Of a DNA stretch of 64,000 nt, positions 19,048 through 28,322 are shown in pieces. Source of the DNA: Streptomyces sp. CB01580 (GTDB lineage: Bacteria > Actinomycetota > Actinomycetes > Streptomycetales > Streptomycetaceae); NCBI RefSeq assembly GCF_001905795.1, contig NZ_LIXJ01000008.1:194238-258237 (forward strand), written 5' to 3'. The position numbers and the translations under genes were made by a program. Under the pieces are notes generated by a model. It saw only the letters and a list, made by a program, of their open reading frames with translations. It was not told the DNA's origin and ran no database searches. Each line of letters begins with the position of its first letter. Position 1 is the stretch's first letter.

Positions 19048-20280
19048 GTGAGCTCGGAAGGCTTCGAGCTGCCCCCGGGTGACACAGGTCACGAGGGGGA
19101 ATCCGCCGATGCCCCACCAGGGGCGGTCTCGCTTGCCCGGCCCGTGGAGATCGGTGCGGAACTGGACTGGGGGGCGGACGCCTGGAGCGAGGTGCGCACC
19201 CGAGCCCAGCGGGCCGGACGCGCCTACATCTGGCTGAACCTCGTGGAGCAACGACTGCGGGCCGTGGTCGCAGCGGTGCTCCGGCCCATCTACGAGCCGG
19301 TCCACGGCGAGGAGTGGGTGGTGGCCGCCGCCGGGCCCGCCGGGCAGGAGTGGGTGCAGCGTGCCGTCGCCGTGCGCGAGGTCTCCCGACGCAAGGGCTA
19401 TCTGCTCGATCCGGCCGACGACAACGTGCTCAGCTTTCTCACCCTGCCCCAGCTGCGGGAGCTGCTGGTCCAGCACTGGCCGTGCTTCGAGCCCTACTTC
19501 GACGACCGCCGCGAGGTCGAACTGGCGCTCGACGAGCTGGAGGTCGCGCGCAACGTGGTCTCCCGCAACCGCGCGCTGAACGAGGCGGTCCTCGCCCAGG
19601 CCGAGCGCGCCTCCGCCCGGCTCCTGGAGATCCTGGGCGGCGGCGCGGCGGTCCCGTCGGCCGACCGGCTCCCGGTCGACGCCGTCGAGGAGCTGGTCGG
19701 CGACCGGTACGCGGACGTGGTGTCGGTCCATCCCGACCGGGTGCGGCTCCAGCGCCAGCTGCCCGCCGAGGACCTGTTCGGCGGCTCACGGCGCCTCGAC
19801 GCGATCGGCATCGGACTCAACCTGCTGGTGCAGAACTTCTCCGGCCGCAGGCTGATCCGGCTGGCCGAGTCCGGCTGCCGGGTCCGGCTGCTGTTCATCA
19901 ACCCGGCGAGCAGCGCGGTCAAGCGGCGCGAGCGGGAACTGGGCCTCAAGAAGGGTGAACTGAGCCGGTCCGTGGAGATGAACATCCTCCACATGCGCCG
20001 CGTCCGTTCCAAGCTCCGCGACCCCGGAGCATTCGAGATCCACGTCTTCGACGAGACACCGCGCTTCACGGCCTACCTCGTGGACGGAGACGGGACGGAC
20101 GCGGTCGGGGTGGTGCAGCCGTATCTGCGGCGCGCACGCGGCATGGAGTCGCCCGTGCTGGTGCTGCGGGGCGGCGGGCGCGCGGTGGTGCGGGCAGGCC
20201 AGGACAGCGAGCACGGCCTGTTCGAGACGTACCGCGAGGAGTTCGAGTCCGTGTGGACGGACTCCCGTCCCGTCTCCTGA
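19048..20280 (+). CDS. SAV2148-like (HEPN-type) conserved protein
   Basis: 410 residues, strongly resembling a protein conserved across Streptomyces and annotated as SAV2148 family/HEPN-domain. The recognisable core runs from EIGAELDWGADAWSEVRTRA through YIWLNLVEQRLRAVVAAVLR and FLTLPQLRELLVQHWPCFEP. Its function has not been established. The GTG at 19048 is favoured by GGAAGGCGG 7 bases upstream. No membrane segments. HEPN domains often occur in RNases or nucleotide-binding partners, but I do not see an obvious catalytic RxxxxH motif and make no claim of activity. It precedes a DEDDh exonuclease gene on the same strand by 76 bases. Confidence 0.85.
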   Translation: MSSEGFELPPGDTGHEGESADAPPGAVSLARPVEIGAELDWGADAWSEVRTRAQRAGRAYIWLNLVEQRLRAVVAAVLRPIYEPVHGEEWVVAAAGPAGQEWVQRAVAVREVSRRKGYLLDPADDNVLSFLTLPQLRELLVQHWPCFEPYFDDRREVELALDELEVARNVVSRNRALNEAVLAQAERASARLLEILGGGAAVPSADRLPVDAVEELVGDRYADVVSVHPDRVRLQRQLPAEDLFGGSRRLDAIGIGLNLLVQNFSGRRLIRLAESGCRVRLLFINPASSAVKRRERELGLKKGELSRSVEMNILHMRRVRSKLRDPGAFEIHVFDETPRFTAYLVDGDGTDAVGVVQPYLRRARGMESPVLVLRGGGRAVVRAGQDSEHGLFETYREEFESVWTDSRPVS

Positions 20281-20356
20281 GGGGCCGTGAGCCCGTTGTC
20301 AGTGGTGCGTGCGAGGGTGGTCACCACATGGGGGAGGAACACGAAGGAGGTACCCG

Positions 20357-21085
20357 ATGAGCTGGCACCGGGAGGCGCTGGTCGGCTTCGACCTGGAGAC
20401 GACGGGCACGGACCCGCTGGAGGCCCGGATCGTGACGGCCGCGGTCGTGGGCGTCGAGACCGGGGACGGGGAGCCGGTGCGGCAGCGCACCTGGCTGGCG
20501 GATCCGGGCATCCGGATCCCCGCGCAGGCGTCGGCGATCCACGGCATCAGCAGCGAGCGGGCGGCGGCCGAGGGACGGCCGGTGCGCGAGGTGGCCGACG
20601 AGATCGCCGACACGCTCACCGGCCACTGGCGCCGGGGCGTCCCCGTCGTCGCGTACAACGCGGCCTTCGACCTGACGCTGCTGACGGCCGAGCTGCACCG
20701 GCACGGGCTGCCGTCCCTGAGCGACAGGCTCGACGGCGCCGGGATCGGACCGGTCGTCGACCCGTACACCATCGACCGGGCCGTCGACCGCTACCGGAAG
20801 GGTAAGCGGACCCTCGAAGCGGTCTGCGTCGAGTACGGGGTGGTGCACGGCGGCGCCCATGACGCGGCGGCGGACGCGCTCGCCGCGGTCCGGGTGGCGT
20901 ACGCGATAGCCGAGCGGCACGGCTCGGTGGCCGGGCTCGCCGCCACCGAACTGCACGAGCGCCAGGTGGAGTGGTACGCGCGATGGGCGGCCGACTTCCA
21001 GGAGTTCCTGCGCCGCAAGGGAACCGCGGACGCGGTGGTGGACGGCCACTGGCCGTTGCGGGAGCCCGCCCGGGTGGCCGGCTGA
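20357..21085 (+). CDS. DEDDh 3'-5' exonuclease (DnaQ-like)
   Basis: 242 residues. Exo I FDLETTGTDP, Exo II around VVAYNAAFDLTLL and Exo III HDAAADALAAV supply the DEDDh acidic residues and His. This is a stand-alone DnaQ/epsilon-type fold that could act in DNA repair or RNA turnover. AAGGAGG lies 6 bases before the ATG at 20357, so this start is firm. The C-terminal 50 residues (ERQVEWYARWAADFQEF region) extend beyond the nuclease fold. Confidence 0.93.
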   Translation: MSWHREALVGFDLETTGTDPLEARIVTAAVVGVETGDGEPVRQRTWLADPGIRIPAQASAIHGISSERAAAEGRPVREVADEIADTLTGHWRRGVPVVAYNAAFDLTLLTAELHRHGLPSLSDRLDGAGIGPVVDPYTIDRAVDRYRKGKRTLEAVCVEYGVVHGGAHDAAADALAAVRVAYAIAERHGSVAGLAATELHERQVEWYARWAADFQEFLRRKGTADAVVDGHWPLREPARVAG

Positions 21086-21186
21086 GGCGGGATCGTGCCC
21101 CGGCCCACCGGGCTCACCGGGCGGCCTCCGCTCCGCCGGGGTCGCACGACGGCCGTCGGCCTCGTCGGGAAGCCCGGGACGGGGCC

Positions 21187-22053
21187 TCAGAACGGATACC
21201 ACCGTACGGTCGTGTCCCCGTCGCGCAGCGACGCCACCCTGCGGCGGAACTCCACGAGCGCCTTGGGGTTCGTCGGCGCGTGCTGGGACACCCACGCGCA
21301 GCTCGCCGTTTCCCGGGCGCCGCGCAGTACCGCGCAGCCGTCCCACTCGCGGACGTCCCAGCCGTACGCGGCGGTGAAGGCGTCGTACGCCTCGGTGGGC
21401 AGACCGTACCGGTCCCGGGACAGCGCGAGCACCACCAGATCGTGCTCCCGCAGGTCCGCCGAGAAGGTCTCCAGATCGACCAGTACCGGCCCGTCCGGGC
21501 CGACGTGCACGTTGCGGGGGAGGGCGTCGCCATGGATCGGACCGGGGGACAGACGCGGGATCAGCGTCGCCGCGGCCGCGGCGAAGCCGTCACGGCGCTC
21601 ACGCAGATAGTCGGCGTCGGCCGGGTCGATCGCGTCGCCCGCGAGCCGTAGCCAGCGCTCGACGCCGCCCAGCAGTTCCCGGGGCGGAAGCGCGAACCCG
21701 TCCGGGGCGGGCAGGGCGTGGACCAGCCTGAGCAGCCCCGCCAGATCGCGCGGCTCGGCGGGGCGCACGGCCGTCGGCAGCCGGTGCCAGAACGTCACCG
21801 GATGACCCTCCACCAGCCGCACCCCGGGCTCCGCCGCCCGTACGGCGGGGACGCCGGAGGCGGCCAGCCACCGTGCCACCGCCACTTCGCGCTCGGCCCG
21901 GTCCCGCAGCTCCGGGCTGCGCACGGCGTCCCGGCCGACCTTGACCACCAGATCGTCCACGGCGAACACCGCGTTCTCGCCCAGCGCGAGCAGCTCCGCG
22001 CCGCCGGACAGTCCGGCAGCGACCAATACCTCACGCGCACGCATTTCGTCCAT
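21187..22053 (-). CDS. aminoglycoside phosphotransferase-like kinase
   Basis: About 288 residues from ATG 22053 (MDEMRAREVLVAAGL); an ATG three codons downstream (22044) and a TTG at 22074 are also possible. The APH/choline-kinase fold is shown by a nucleotide-loop region with Lys in DLVVKVGRDA, the Brenner motif IHGDALPRNVHV, and VLVDLETFS in place of the usual D-F-G. Such proteins phosphorylate small molecules; the substrate is unknown and resistance should not be assumed. Convergent with the exonuclease gene. Confidence 0.82.
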   Translation of the reverse strand: MDEMRAREVLVAAGLSGGAELLALGENAVFAVDDLVVKVGRDAVRSPELRDRAEREVAVARWLAASGVPAVRAAEPGVRLVEGHPVTFWHRLPTAVRPAEPRDLAGLLRLVHALPAPDGFALPPRELLGGVERWLRLAGDAIDPADADYLRERRDGFAAAAATLIPRLSPGPIHGDALPRNVHVGPDGPVLVDLETFSADLREHDLVVLALSRDRYGLPTEAYDAFTAAYGWDVREWDGCAVLRGARETASCAWVSQHAPTNPKALVEFRRRVASLRDGDTTVRWYPF

Positions 22054-22179
22054 GAATCTGATTTTCGCACTCAAGGTCGGCCGGGTTGACGAACCGACGG
22101 CCCGTCAGCACGATGACGAGGATCACCTGAGCGTTCAGAGCGGTAAGAATCCGATCAAATAACGCAAGGGGTCCCATTC

Positions 22180-22516
22180 GTGACATCAGCCAGCACAGCC
22201 GTGCGAACGGGGCGAAAAAGCCCGCGTAGGTGGACCGTACGGGCGTCGGCCCCGACCGCCCGGAGCCCGTGCCCGGTCGGCCGGCGGCGGCCCGGGTGCC
22301 TGGTTCCTCGTCCTTCCCGCGCTGATCCCGATCCTGGTCCTCAGCGTCGGACCGCTCCTCCACGGCGTCGCGCCGGCCTTCACCGATGCCCAGTCCGGCC
22401 GTACCCGTGCCACCCAGTGGGTGGGCACGCTGAACTTCCAGGACCTGCTGCACGACACCCTCTTCTGGGAGTCGTTCCGGATCGGTCTGCTGTGGGCGGT
22501 CGGTGTCACGGTCCCG
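22180..22516 (+). pseudogene. broken carbohydrate ABC transporter permease (5' remnant)
   Basis: In one frame (codons from about 22275) the sequence reads WFLVLPALIPILVLSVGPLL and then QWVGTLNFQDLLHDTLFW plus ESFRIGLLWAVGVTVP. This is the first membrane segment and periplasmic loop of MalF/CebF-type sugar permeases. Homology stops abruptly at about 22516. The likely original N-terminus (VTSASTAVRTGRKSP, from GTG 22180) is in another frame, so there is a frameshift as well as a 3' truncation. Only about 100 of some 300 residues remain, so no transporter can be made. No partner transporter genes are adjacent. Confidence 0.75.
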
Positions 22517-22675
22517 CGTCGCGATGGTCTGACGGTGAGTCCGGAGCAGACCGTGGCGGAGGTTCCGCTCGCCGGACCGATGGGGCCTTCGGGGTGCGGC
22601 TCGTACGGGGCCGAGGGCCGGGGTGCCGCGCCGTCGGGCCCCGGGCCCCGGGCCCGGCGCGGTACGGGGCCCGAG

Positions 22676-22695
22676 CCGGGCTCGTGTGAGCCCGG
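22676..22695. terminator. GC-rich hairpin
   Basis: A perfect 8-bp stem CCGGGCTC / GAGCCCGG with a GTGT loop, in the non-coding stretch after the broken permease. Confidence 0.4.
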
Positions 22696-22892
22696 GGTCG
22701 GCCGCGGGCCGGGACGGCGCCGACGGTCGGGGGCGTAAACAAGCCGAGTCCTCGTCGGCGCGCGCGGCCCGGTGCGGTCCGCCTTCCCTCGTGCGAAGCG
22801 TACGGGCCGTCCTGGCGAGGGCGTCGGAGCCGTGCGAATGGTCCATCTTGGGGTGCCCGCGCCCGACTTGGGCACGCCTGGCCGAATTCCTA

Positions 22893-22913
22893 TTACAAAA
22901 CTTTGTTGTGTAA
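22893..22913. promoter_or_regulatory. AT-rich imperfect palindrome upstream of subtilisin gene
   Basis: TTACAAAAC - TTT - GTTGTGTAA: 7 of 9 positions pair. It is a striking AT-rich island in a GC-rich region, 124 bases before the protease start, suggesting an operator or promoter element. The binding factor is unknown. Confidence 0.4.
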
Positions 22914-23036
22914 GTCACAGCCGCAAGAAGGTCTTGATCTGAGCGCGTCAATCGGCCAGGGTTTCGAGCCAACCCCCGGAGATCTTCCGGCCGGAGGTCA
23001 ATCCCCCCACAAAGAATGACGAGGAGACCCCTCTTC

Positions 23037-24239
<1,203 letters not shown>

Positions 24240-24244
24240 TCGCC

Positions 24245-24286
24245 CCCCGGGCGTGACCGGTGTCCGGACACCGGTCACGCCCGGGG
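24245..24286. terminator. 42-bp perfect palindrome after protease gene
   Basis: Twenty-one bases on each side of the centre at 24265/24266 are exactly complementary, with no unpaired loop bases in the sequence. It begins 6 bases after the stop. As RNA it would form an extremely stable hairpin and probably a terminator without a U-tract, as is usual in Streptomyces. Confidence 0.8.
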
Positions 24287-24361
24287 CCCCACGGCCGCCG
24301 TGCCCTCCCCCACGGGGCGCGGCGGCCGCTCCGCGCGGGCGCGTCGTCCTATGGTGTGACC

Positions 24362-24937
24362 ATGACGATGTACGCGGCGCTGTTGCGCGGGATCAATGTG
24401 GGCGGCCACAAGAGGGTGCCGATGGCCGAACTCCGCACGCTGCTCACCGAACTGGGCCACGGAGACGTCCGTACCCATCTGCAGAGCGGCAACGCCGTCT
24501 TCAGCAGCCCGTCGGACGACGAGAACCTGCTCGCCGCCGAGCTGGAACGGGCCATCGAGAAGCGGTTCGGGTTCGCCGTCCCCTGTCTGGTCCGCGACGG
24601 CGCCTACCTCGCGGCGGTCGCCGCGGCCTGTCCCTTCCCGGCCGCCGAGCTGGAGGGCAGGCAGTTGCACGTCACCTACTTCGGGCAGCCCGTGGACGCG
24701 GCGCGCTTCGAACGGATCGAGGCGGCGGACCACCTCCCCGAGGAGTTCCGGCTCGGGGACCGTGCGCTGTACCTCTACGCACCCGACGGGCTGGGCCGGT
24801 CCAGGCTCGCCGACGCGCTGTCCCGCCCCTCCCTCGCCCCGGGCATCACCGCCACCTCCCGCAACTGGAACACCGTGCTCAAGCTGGTGGAGTTGACGGC
24901 GGCCGGGGAGACCACGCACCAGGGAGCCGGCGCATGA
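24362..24937 (+). CDS. DUF1697 family protein
   Basis: 191 residues. It opens with MYAALLRGINVGGHKRVPM followed by LRTLLTELGHGDVRTHLQSG, the characteristic DUF1697 beginning, and ends with ITATSRNWNTVLKL. Function is unknown for the family. It overlaps the next gene by 4 bases (ATGA), so the two are co-translated. Confidence 0.92.
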   Translation: MTMYAALLRGINVGGHKRVPMAELRTLLTELGHGDVRTHLQSGNAVFSSPSDDENLLAAELERAIEKRFGFAVPCLVRDGAYLAAVAAACPFPAAELEGRQLHVTYFGQPVDAARFERIEAADHLPEEFRLGDRALYLYAPDGLGRSRLADALSRPSLAPGITATSRNWNTVLKLVELTAAGETTHQGAGA

Positions 24938-25332
24938 CCGGGACGCCACCCGGCGTGGCCGCGGCGGTGGAGGGCGAGCTGCGCCTCCTCGACCCGGCGG
25001 TACGCGCCTGCGCCGACGTCCTCGCCCAGGTGCTGCACCCGGACTACCGCGAGATCGACTCCACCGGCCGGGTCTGGGACCGCGACGCGATAATCGCCTC
25101 GCTCACCGGTCGGGGCGCCCCGCGCCCCGGCCCCCTCACCGCGTCGCGGATGCGCGGGGTCCAGCTGGACGGCGGGCTGGTCCACCTCACCTACGACACC
25201 GAACGCAAGGGGCACCTCGCCCACCGCAGTTCGCTGTGGCTGTTCACCGGGACGGGCTGGGCGCTCTACTTCCACCAGGCCACACCGTTCGCCGCGACGG
25301 CAGCGGACATCGTTCCCCGCGCCGACGACTGA
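24934..25332 (+). CDS. NTF2-like / DUF4440 protein
   Basis: 132 residues with the small cone-shaped SnoaL/NTF2 pattern: HPDYREIDSTGRVWDRDAII, then VHLTYDTERKG and SSLWLFTGTGWALYFHQATP. Members bind small ligands or act as small enzymes; role unknown. Coupled to the DUF1697 gene by a 4-base overlap. Confidence 0.88.
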   Translation: MTGTPPGVAAAVEGELRLLDPAVRACADVLAQVLHPDYREIDSTGRVWDRDAIIASLTGRGAPRPGPLTASRMRGVQLDGGLVHLTYDTERKGHLAHRSSLWLFTGTGWALYFHQATPFAATAADIVPRADD

Positions 25333-25483
25333 GCCCGCGCGGCGGCACGTCACGGGCTGCGAGCCGCGGCGAACGGACCCCTGCGCGGGCGATGGCCGCG
25401 CTCGTCGGTGGGCGGTCACGGTCGTCGGTGGACGGACGCGGACAGGCGTGGACGGTCGCGCGGTCGGGGGCGGACCCGCTCGT

Positions 25484-26338
25484 TCAGCGGCGTGCGGCCC
25501 GGTGGGCCCGCGCCGTCCACCGGCCGTCCGTACGGGAGATCCGCACCGGATGTCCGAAGCAGTCGCTGACCAGGTCGGTGGTCAGCACCTCGTCCGCGTC
25601 GCCCGACGCCACACAGCGTCCGCCGCGCAGCAGCATCGCGTGCGTGGTGGACGCCGGCAGCTCCTCCAGATGGTGTGTGACCAGGACGGTGGCCAGCTCC
25701 GGATGCTCCTCGCGCAGCGCGTCCAGACTGTCCAGCAACTGCTCGCGGGACGCGAGATCCAGGCCCGTGGCCGGCTCGTCGAGCAGCAGCAGGCGCGGCT
25801 CGGGCATCAGCGCGCGGGCGATGAGCGTACGGCCCCGCTCGCCCTGCGAGAGCGCGGGCCAGCGCGACTCCGTCTTCCCGCCCATGCCGAGGGTCTCCAA
25901 CAGGGTCCCGGCCCGGTTTCGCTGCTCCCGGGTCGGGGACCAGCGAGGCACCGGCTCGATCGAGTTGGTCAGACCGGTCAGCACCACCTCGCGCACCGAC
26001 AGCGGGGAACGCAGCGGATGCCGCGGATCGACATGCCCGAGCATCGACCTCAGCTCCCGCAGATCGACCCGGCCCAGGGTGCGTCCGAGCACCTCGACGG
26101 TGCCCCGGGTGGGGTGGTTGACCGCGCCGAGCAGACCGAGCAGCGTGCTCTTGCCGGCCCCGTTGGCGCCGAGCAGGGCCCAGTGCTCACCACTGCGCAC
26201 GGTCACGGACACCGAGTCGAGCAGGACGTTGCCGTCCCGTACCAACGAGACCGCCTCGGCCCGGATCACCGGGGCGGCCGCGCCGCGAGCGGGTGCCCCG
26301 GCCGGGGCGGGAACGGGGGTGGTGGTCTGCGTGGTCAC
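25484..26338 (-). CDS. ABC transporter ATP-binding protein
   Basis: 284 residues from a GTG. An Ala/Pro-rich N-terminus precedes the domain: Walker A GANGAGKSTLLGLL, Q-loop around MLGHVDPRHPLRSPLS, signature ALSQGERGRTL (the form found in ModF/YlmA-like iron or molybdate-type ATPases), Walker B LLLLDEPATGLD and H-loop VLVTHHLEELP. AAGGAG lies about 10 bases before the start. No permease gene is adjacent, as is typical for this orphan class. It follows the aldo/keto reductase gene on the same strand with a 14-base gap. Confidence 0.92.
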   Translation of the reverse strand: MTTQTTTPVPAPAGAPARGAAAPVIRAEAVSLVRDGNVLLDSVSVTVRSGEHWALLGANGAGKSTLLGLLGAVNHPTRGTVEVLGRTLGRVDLRELRSMLGHVDPRHPLRSPLSVREVVLTGLTNSIEPVPRWSPTREQRNRAGTLLETLGMGGKTESRWPALSQGERGRTLIARALMPEPRLLLLDEPATGLDLASREQLLDSLDALREEHPELATVLVTHHLEELPASTTHAMLLRGGRCVASGDADEVLTTDLVSDCFGHPVRISRTDGRWTARAHRAARR

Positions 26339-26352
26339 CTACGAGCACTCCT

Positions 26353-27240
26353 TCATGCGGGGCGGGTCCTTCGGGCGGGCACGAGCCCTTCCAGACGGCT
26401 CATGTCCTCGGCGGACAGCCGGACCTCCCGAGCCCCCATGTTCTCCGCGAGATGGACGGGCGAACCGGTGCCGGGGGTGGGGCACAGGACGGGGGAGCGG
26501 TGCAGCAGCCAGGCGAGGGCGATCTGCCCGCGCGTGGCGCCGTGCCGATCGGCGGCACCGGTGAGTGCGGCGCCCGCCTCGCCGGTCAACGCCCCGTCGG
26601 CCAGCGGGAACCAGGGCAGAAACGCCAGGCCGTGGGCCTCGCACACCCTCAGTACCGCGTCCGACGAGCGGTCGAGGAGATTGAACCGGTTCTGCACCGA
26701 GGCGATCCCGGTCAGGGAGAGGGCCTGCTCCAGCTGGTCGGCGGTGAGGGTGTCCAGACCGATATGGCGGATCTTACCCTCCTGCCTCAGCTCATCCAGT
26801 GCGCCCAACTGGTCGGCCATGGGCACCTCGGGGTCCAGCCGGTGCAGCTGGTAGAGACCGATCCGTTCCGTCCGCAGGCGTCGAAGGCTCGCCTCGCACA
26901 TCGCCCGCAGCCGCTCGGGGCGGCCGTCGACGTGCCAGGCGCGGTCGCTGGTGCGCACCACACCGCCCTTGGTCGCGACCACCAGTTCGTCCGGGTACGG
27001 GTGCAGGGCCTCGGCGACCAGTTCCTCGGCCAGACCGGGGCCGTAGTTGTCGGCGGTGTCGACCAGCGTGACCCCCTGTTCGACGGCCGCCCGCAGCACC
27101 GCCACCGCCTCCCGCCGCTCCCCGCGCGGTCCCCAGTAGCCGGGACCGGTCAGCTGGGCGGTGCCGTAGCCGAGGCGGCGCACGGGCGACCCGCCGCCCA
27201 GCAGGAACACGTCGTCGAGGGGGTGTGACACGGGAGACAT
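26353..27240 (-). CDS. aldo/keto reductase
   Basis: 295 residues. The catalytic tetrad is visible: Asp and Tyr in LVDTADNYGP, Lys in VVATKGGV and His in LYQLHRLDPE. An NADPH-binding end follows (GATRGQIALAWLL, then PTPGTGSPVHLAEN). ATG 27240 (MSPVSHPLDD) is used; a TTG two codons earlier is possible. It reduces carbonyls with NADPH; substrate unknown. The ABC ATPase gene follows closely and is probably co-transcribed. Confidence 0.92.
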   Translation of the reverse strand: MSPVSHPLDDVFLLGGGSPVRRLGYGTAQLTGPGYWGPRGERREAVAVLRAAVEQGVTLVDTADNYGPGLAEELVAEALHPYPDELVVATKGGVVRTSDRAWHVDGRPERLRAMCEASLRRLRTERIGLYQLHRLDPEVPMADQLGALDELRQEGKIRHIGLDTLTADQLEQALSLTGIASVQNRFNLLDRSSDAVLRVCEAHGLAFLPWFPLADGALTGEAGAALTGAADRHGATRGQIALAWLLHRSPVLCPTPGTGSPVHLAENMGAREVRLSAEDMSRLEGLVPARRTRPA

Positions 27241-27360
27241 GCGCAAAGGCTAACGGCGACGGTGCGCCGTGCCGTGAGGCCCCGGCCTCGGACGGCCGCC
27301 GTCGGCCGGGGAATGGGCGGCCGGGGTGGGTAACCACTCAGCGAGAGAGCGGGAGGCGCT

Positions 27361-27516
27361 GTGCAGTGTCCCAGATGCGGCAAGCAGATGAGCCGTAACG
27401 TCGGTGGCTGGTGGACCTGTTGGAGCTGCGGCAACACCCAGCCCGGATACGGGGCGCCCTCGGCGTCCCGGCCGGTCGTGGGCGCAGGCGTGTCGATGTA
27501 TCGCGTGCTCATATGA
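27361..27516 (+). CDS. small zinc-ribbon protein
   Basis: A 51-residue reading frame from GTG 27361, with GGGAGG 4 bases upstream. It encodes two CxxC knuckles: QCPRCGK at residues 2-8 and TCWSCGN at residues 19-25, spaced like a zinc ribbon, with a Trp-rich turn between them (GGWWTCW). The C-terminal half is Ala/Pro/Ser-rich. Coding character is supported by the ribosome site and the four cysteines. Function unknown; possibly a nucleic-acid-binding or redox protein. Confidence 0.7.
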   Translation: MQCPRCGKQMSRNVGGWWTCWSCGNTQPGYGAPSASRPVVGAGVSMYRVLI

Positions 27517-27632
27517 GACCGGCTCCGGCACCGGTTCTGGGACCCGCTGCGGGACCGGCGAGATCCCTGCCGTCTACATCGATCTCCCGCTTCCCGCCGT
27601 CCGGGGCCGCCCAGGTGCCCTATGGTGGTGCG

Positions 27633-28238
27633 GTGTCGACAGGAAACACCGTGGTCGCGCGCAACATGCGCTTCCTCAGAGAGCAGCGCGGGTTGTCGCT
27701 GGCCGAACTCGCCCGCCAGGCCGGGCTGGCCAAGCAGACGCTCTCCAAGGTCGAGCTGGGCACAGGAAATCCCACGGTGGAGACGCTGTTCGCGGTCGCG
27801 GCCGCCCTCGGCGTGCCGGTGACGCGACTGGTGGCCGAACGCGAGCAGGTCATGACGGTGCGTCGGGGCCGGGACGCGTCCTGGCAGGAGCGGTCCGGCT
27901 ACGAGGTCCGCAGCCTCGACCATGTCTACGGCTCGGGTGTCATCGAGAACTACGTGCTGCGGATCCGGGGCGAGGGGCACTCGCAGCCCCACCCGGTGGG
28001 CACGCTCGAGCATCTCTACGTCATCAGCGGCCGGGTCAGGGTGGGCCCGGAGGACAGCCCGGTGGAGCTGTCCGCCGGTGACTTCGTACGTTTCCCCGGC
28101 GACCGCCCGCATCTGTACGCGTCCCTCGACGGGGAGAGCGTGGTGCACATCGTGGTGAGCGTGCCGCGGGTCCAGCCGGGCACCGGCGGGGTGCACGGCG
28201 GTGTGCGCCGCGAGAACGGCGTGGCCACCGAGGACTGA
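27633..28238 (+). CDS. XRE-family regulator with C-terminal cupin
   Basis: 201 residues. A helix-turn-helix covers about residues 7-62 (MRFLREQRGLSLAELARQAG, then LSKVELGTGNPTVETLFAVA). A cupin_2 domain follows (HSQPHPVGTLEHLYVISGRV and FVRFPGDRPHLYASL) with His/Glu metal or ligand positions. The GTG at 27633 is chosen by the HTH boundary; no strong ribosome site precedes it, so it may be leaderless. Such proteins usually repress nearby genes and sense a small molecule through the cupin. Targets not determined. Confidence 0.9.
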   Translation: MSTGNTVVARNMRFLREQRGLSLAELARQAGLAKQTLSKVELGTGNPTVETLFAVAAALGVPVTRLVAEREQVMTVRRGRDASWQERSGYEVRSLDHVYGSGVIENYVLRIRGEGHSQPHPVGTLEHLYVISGRVRVGPEDSPVELSAGDFVRFPGDRPHLYASLDGESVVHIVVSVPRVQPGTGGVHGGVRRENGVATED

Positions 28239-28267
28239 CCCCCGACGGGCGAGCGACGCCGTCGGCG

Positions 28268-28302
28268 CCCCGGCGGCACGTCGTCGCGCGACGGTGCCGG
28301 GG
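28268..28302. terminator. hairpin between convergent regulators
   Basis: CCCCGGC and GCCGGGG arms, extended by an inner GTCG/CGAC pairing, between the XRE-cupin gene and the IclR gene. Confidence 0.5.
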
Positions 28303-28322
28303 TCCGGGCGGGGCGGCGCGGT

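Larger units (their letters stand above)
22517..23036. other. intergenic region before the subtilisin gene
   Basis: 520 bp with no gene I can support. It contains a hairpin at 22676-22695 and an AT-rich palindromic element at 22893-22913. The left part is G-rich with repeated GGGCCCCGGGCCCC-like words and looks like unconstrained sequence after the permease remnant. Confidence 0.6.

Noticed and set aside
21187..22053. Aminoglycoside resistance gene
   Set aside because: The fold is APH-like, but this superfamily covers many small-molecule kinases and the context gives no link to antibiotics.
22517..22892. Possible gene on either strand in the gap before the subtilisin gene
   Set aside because: Open frames exist but have skewed Arg/Pro/Gly composition and no motifs; hairpin-rich non-coding DNA is more likely.
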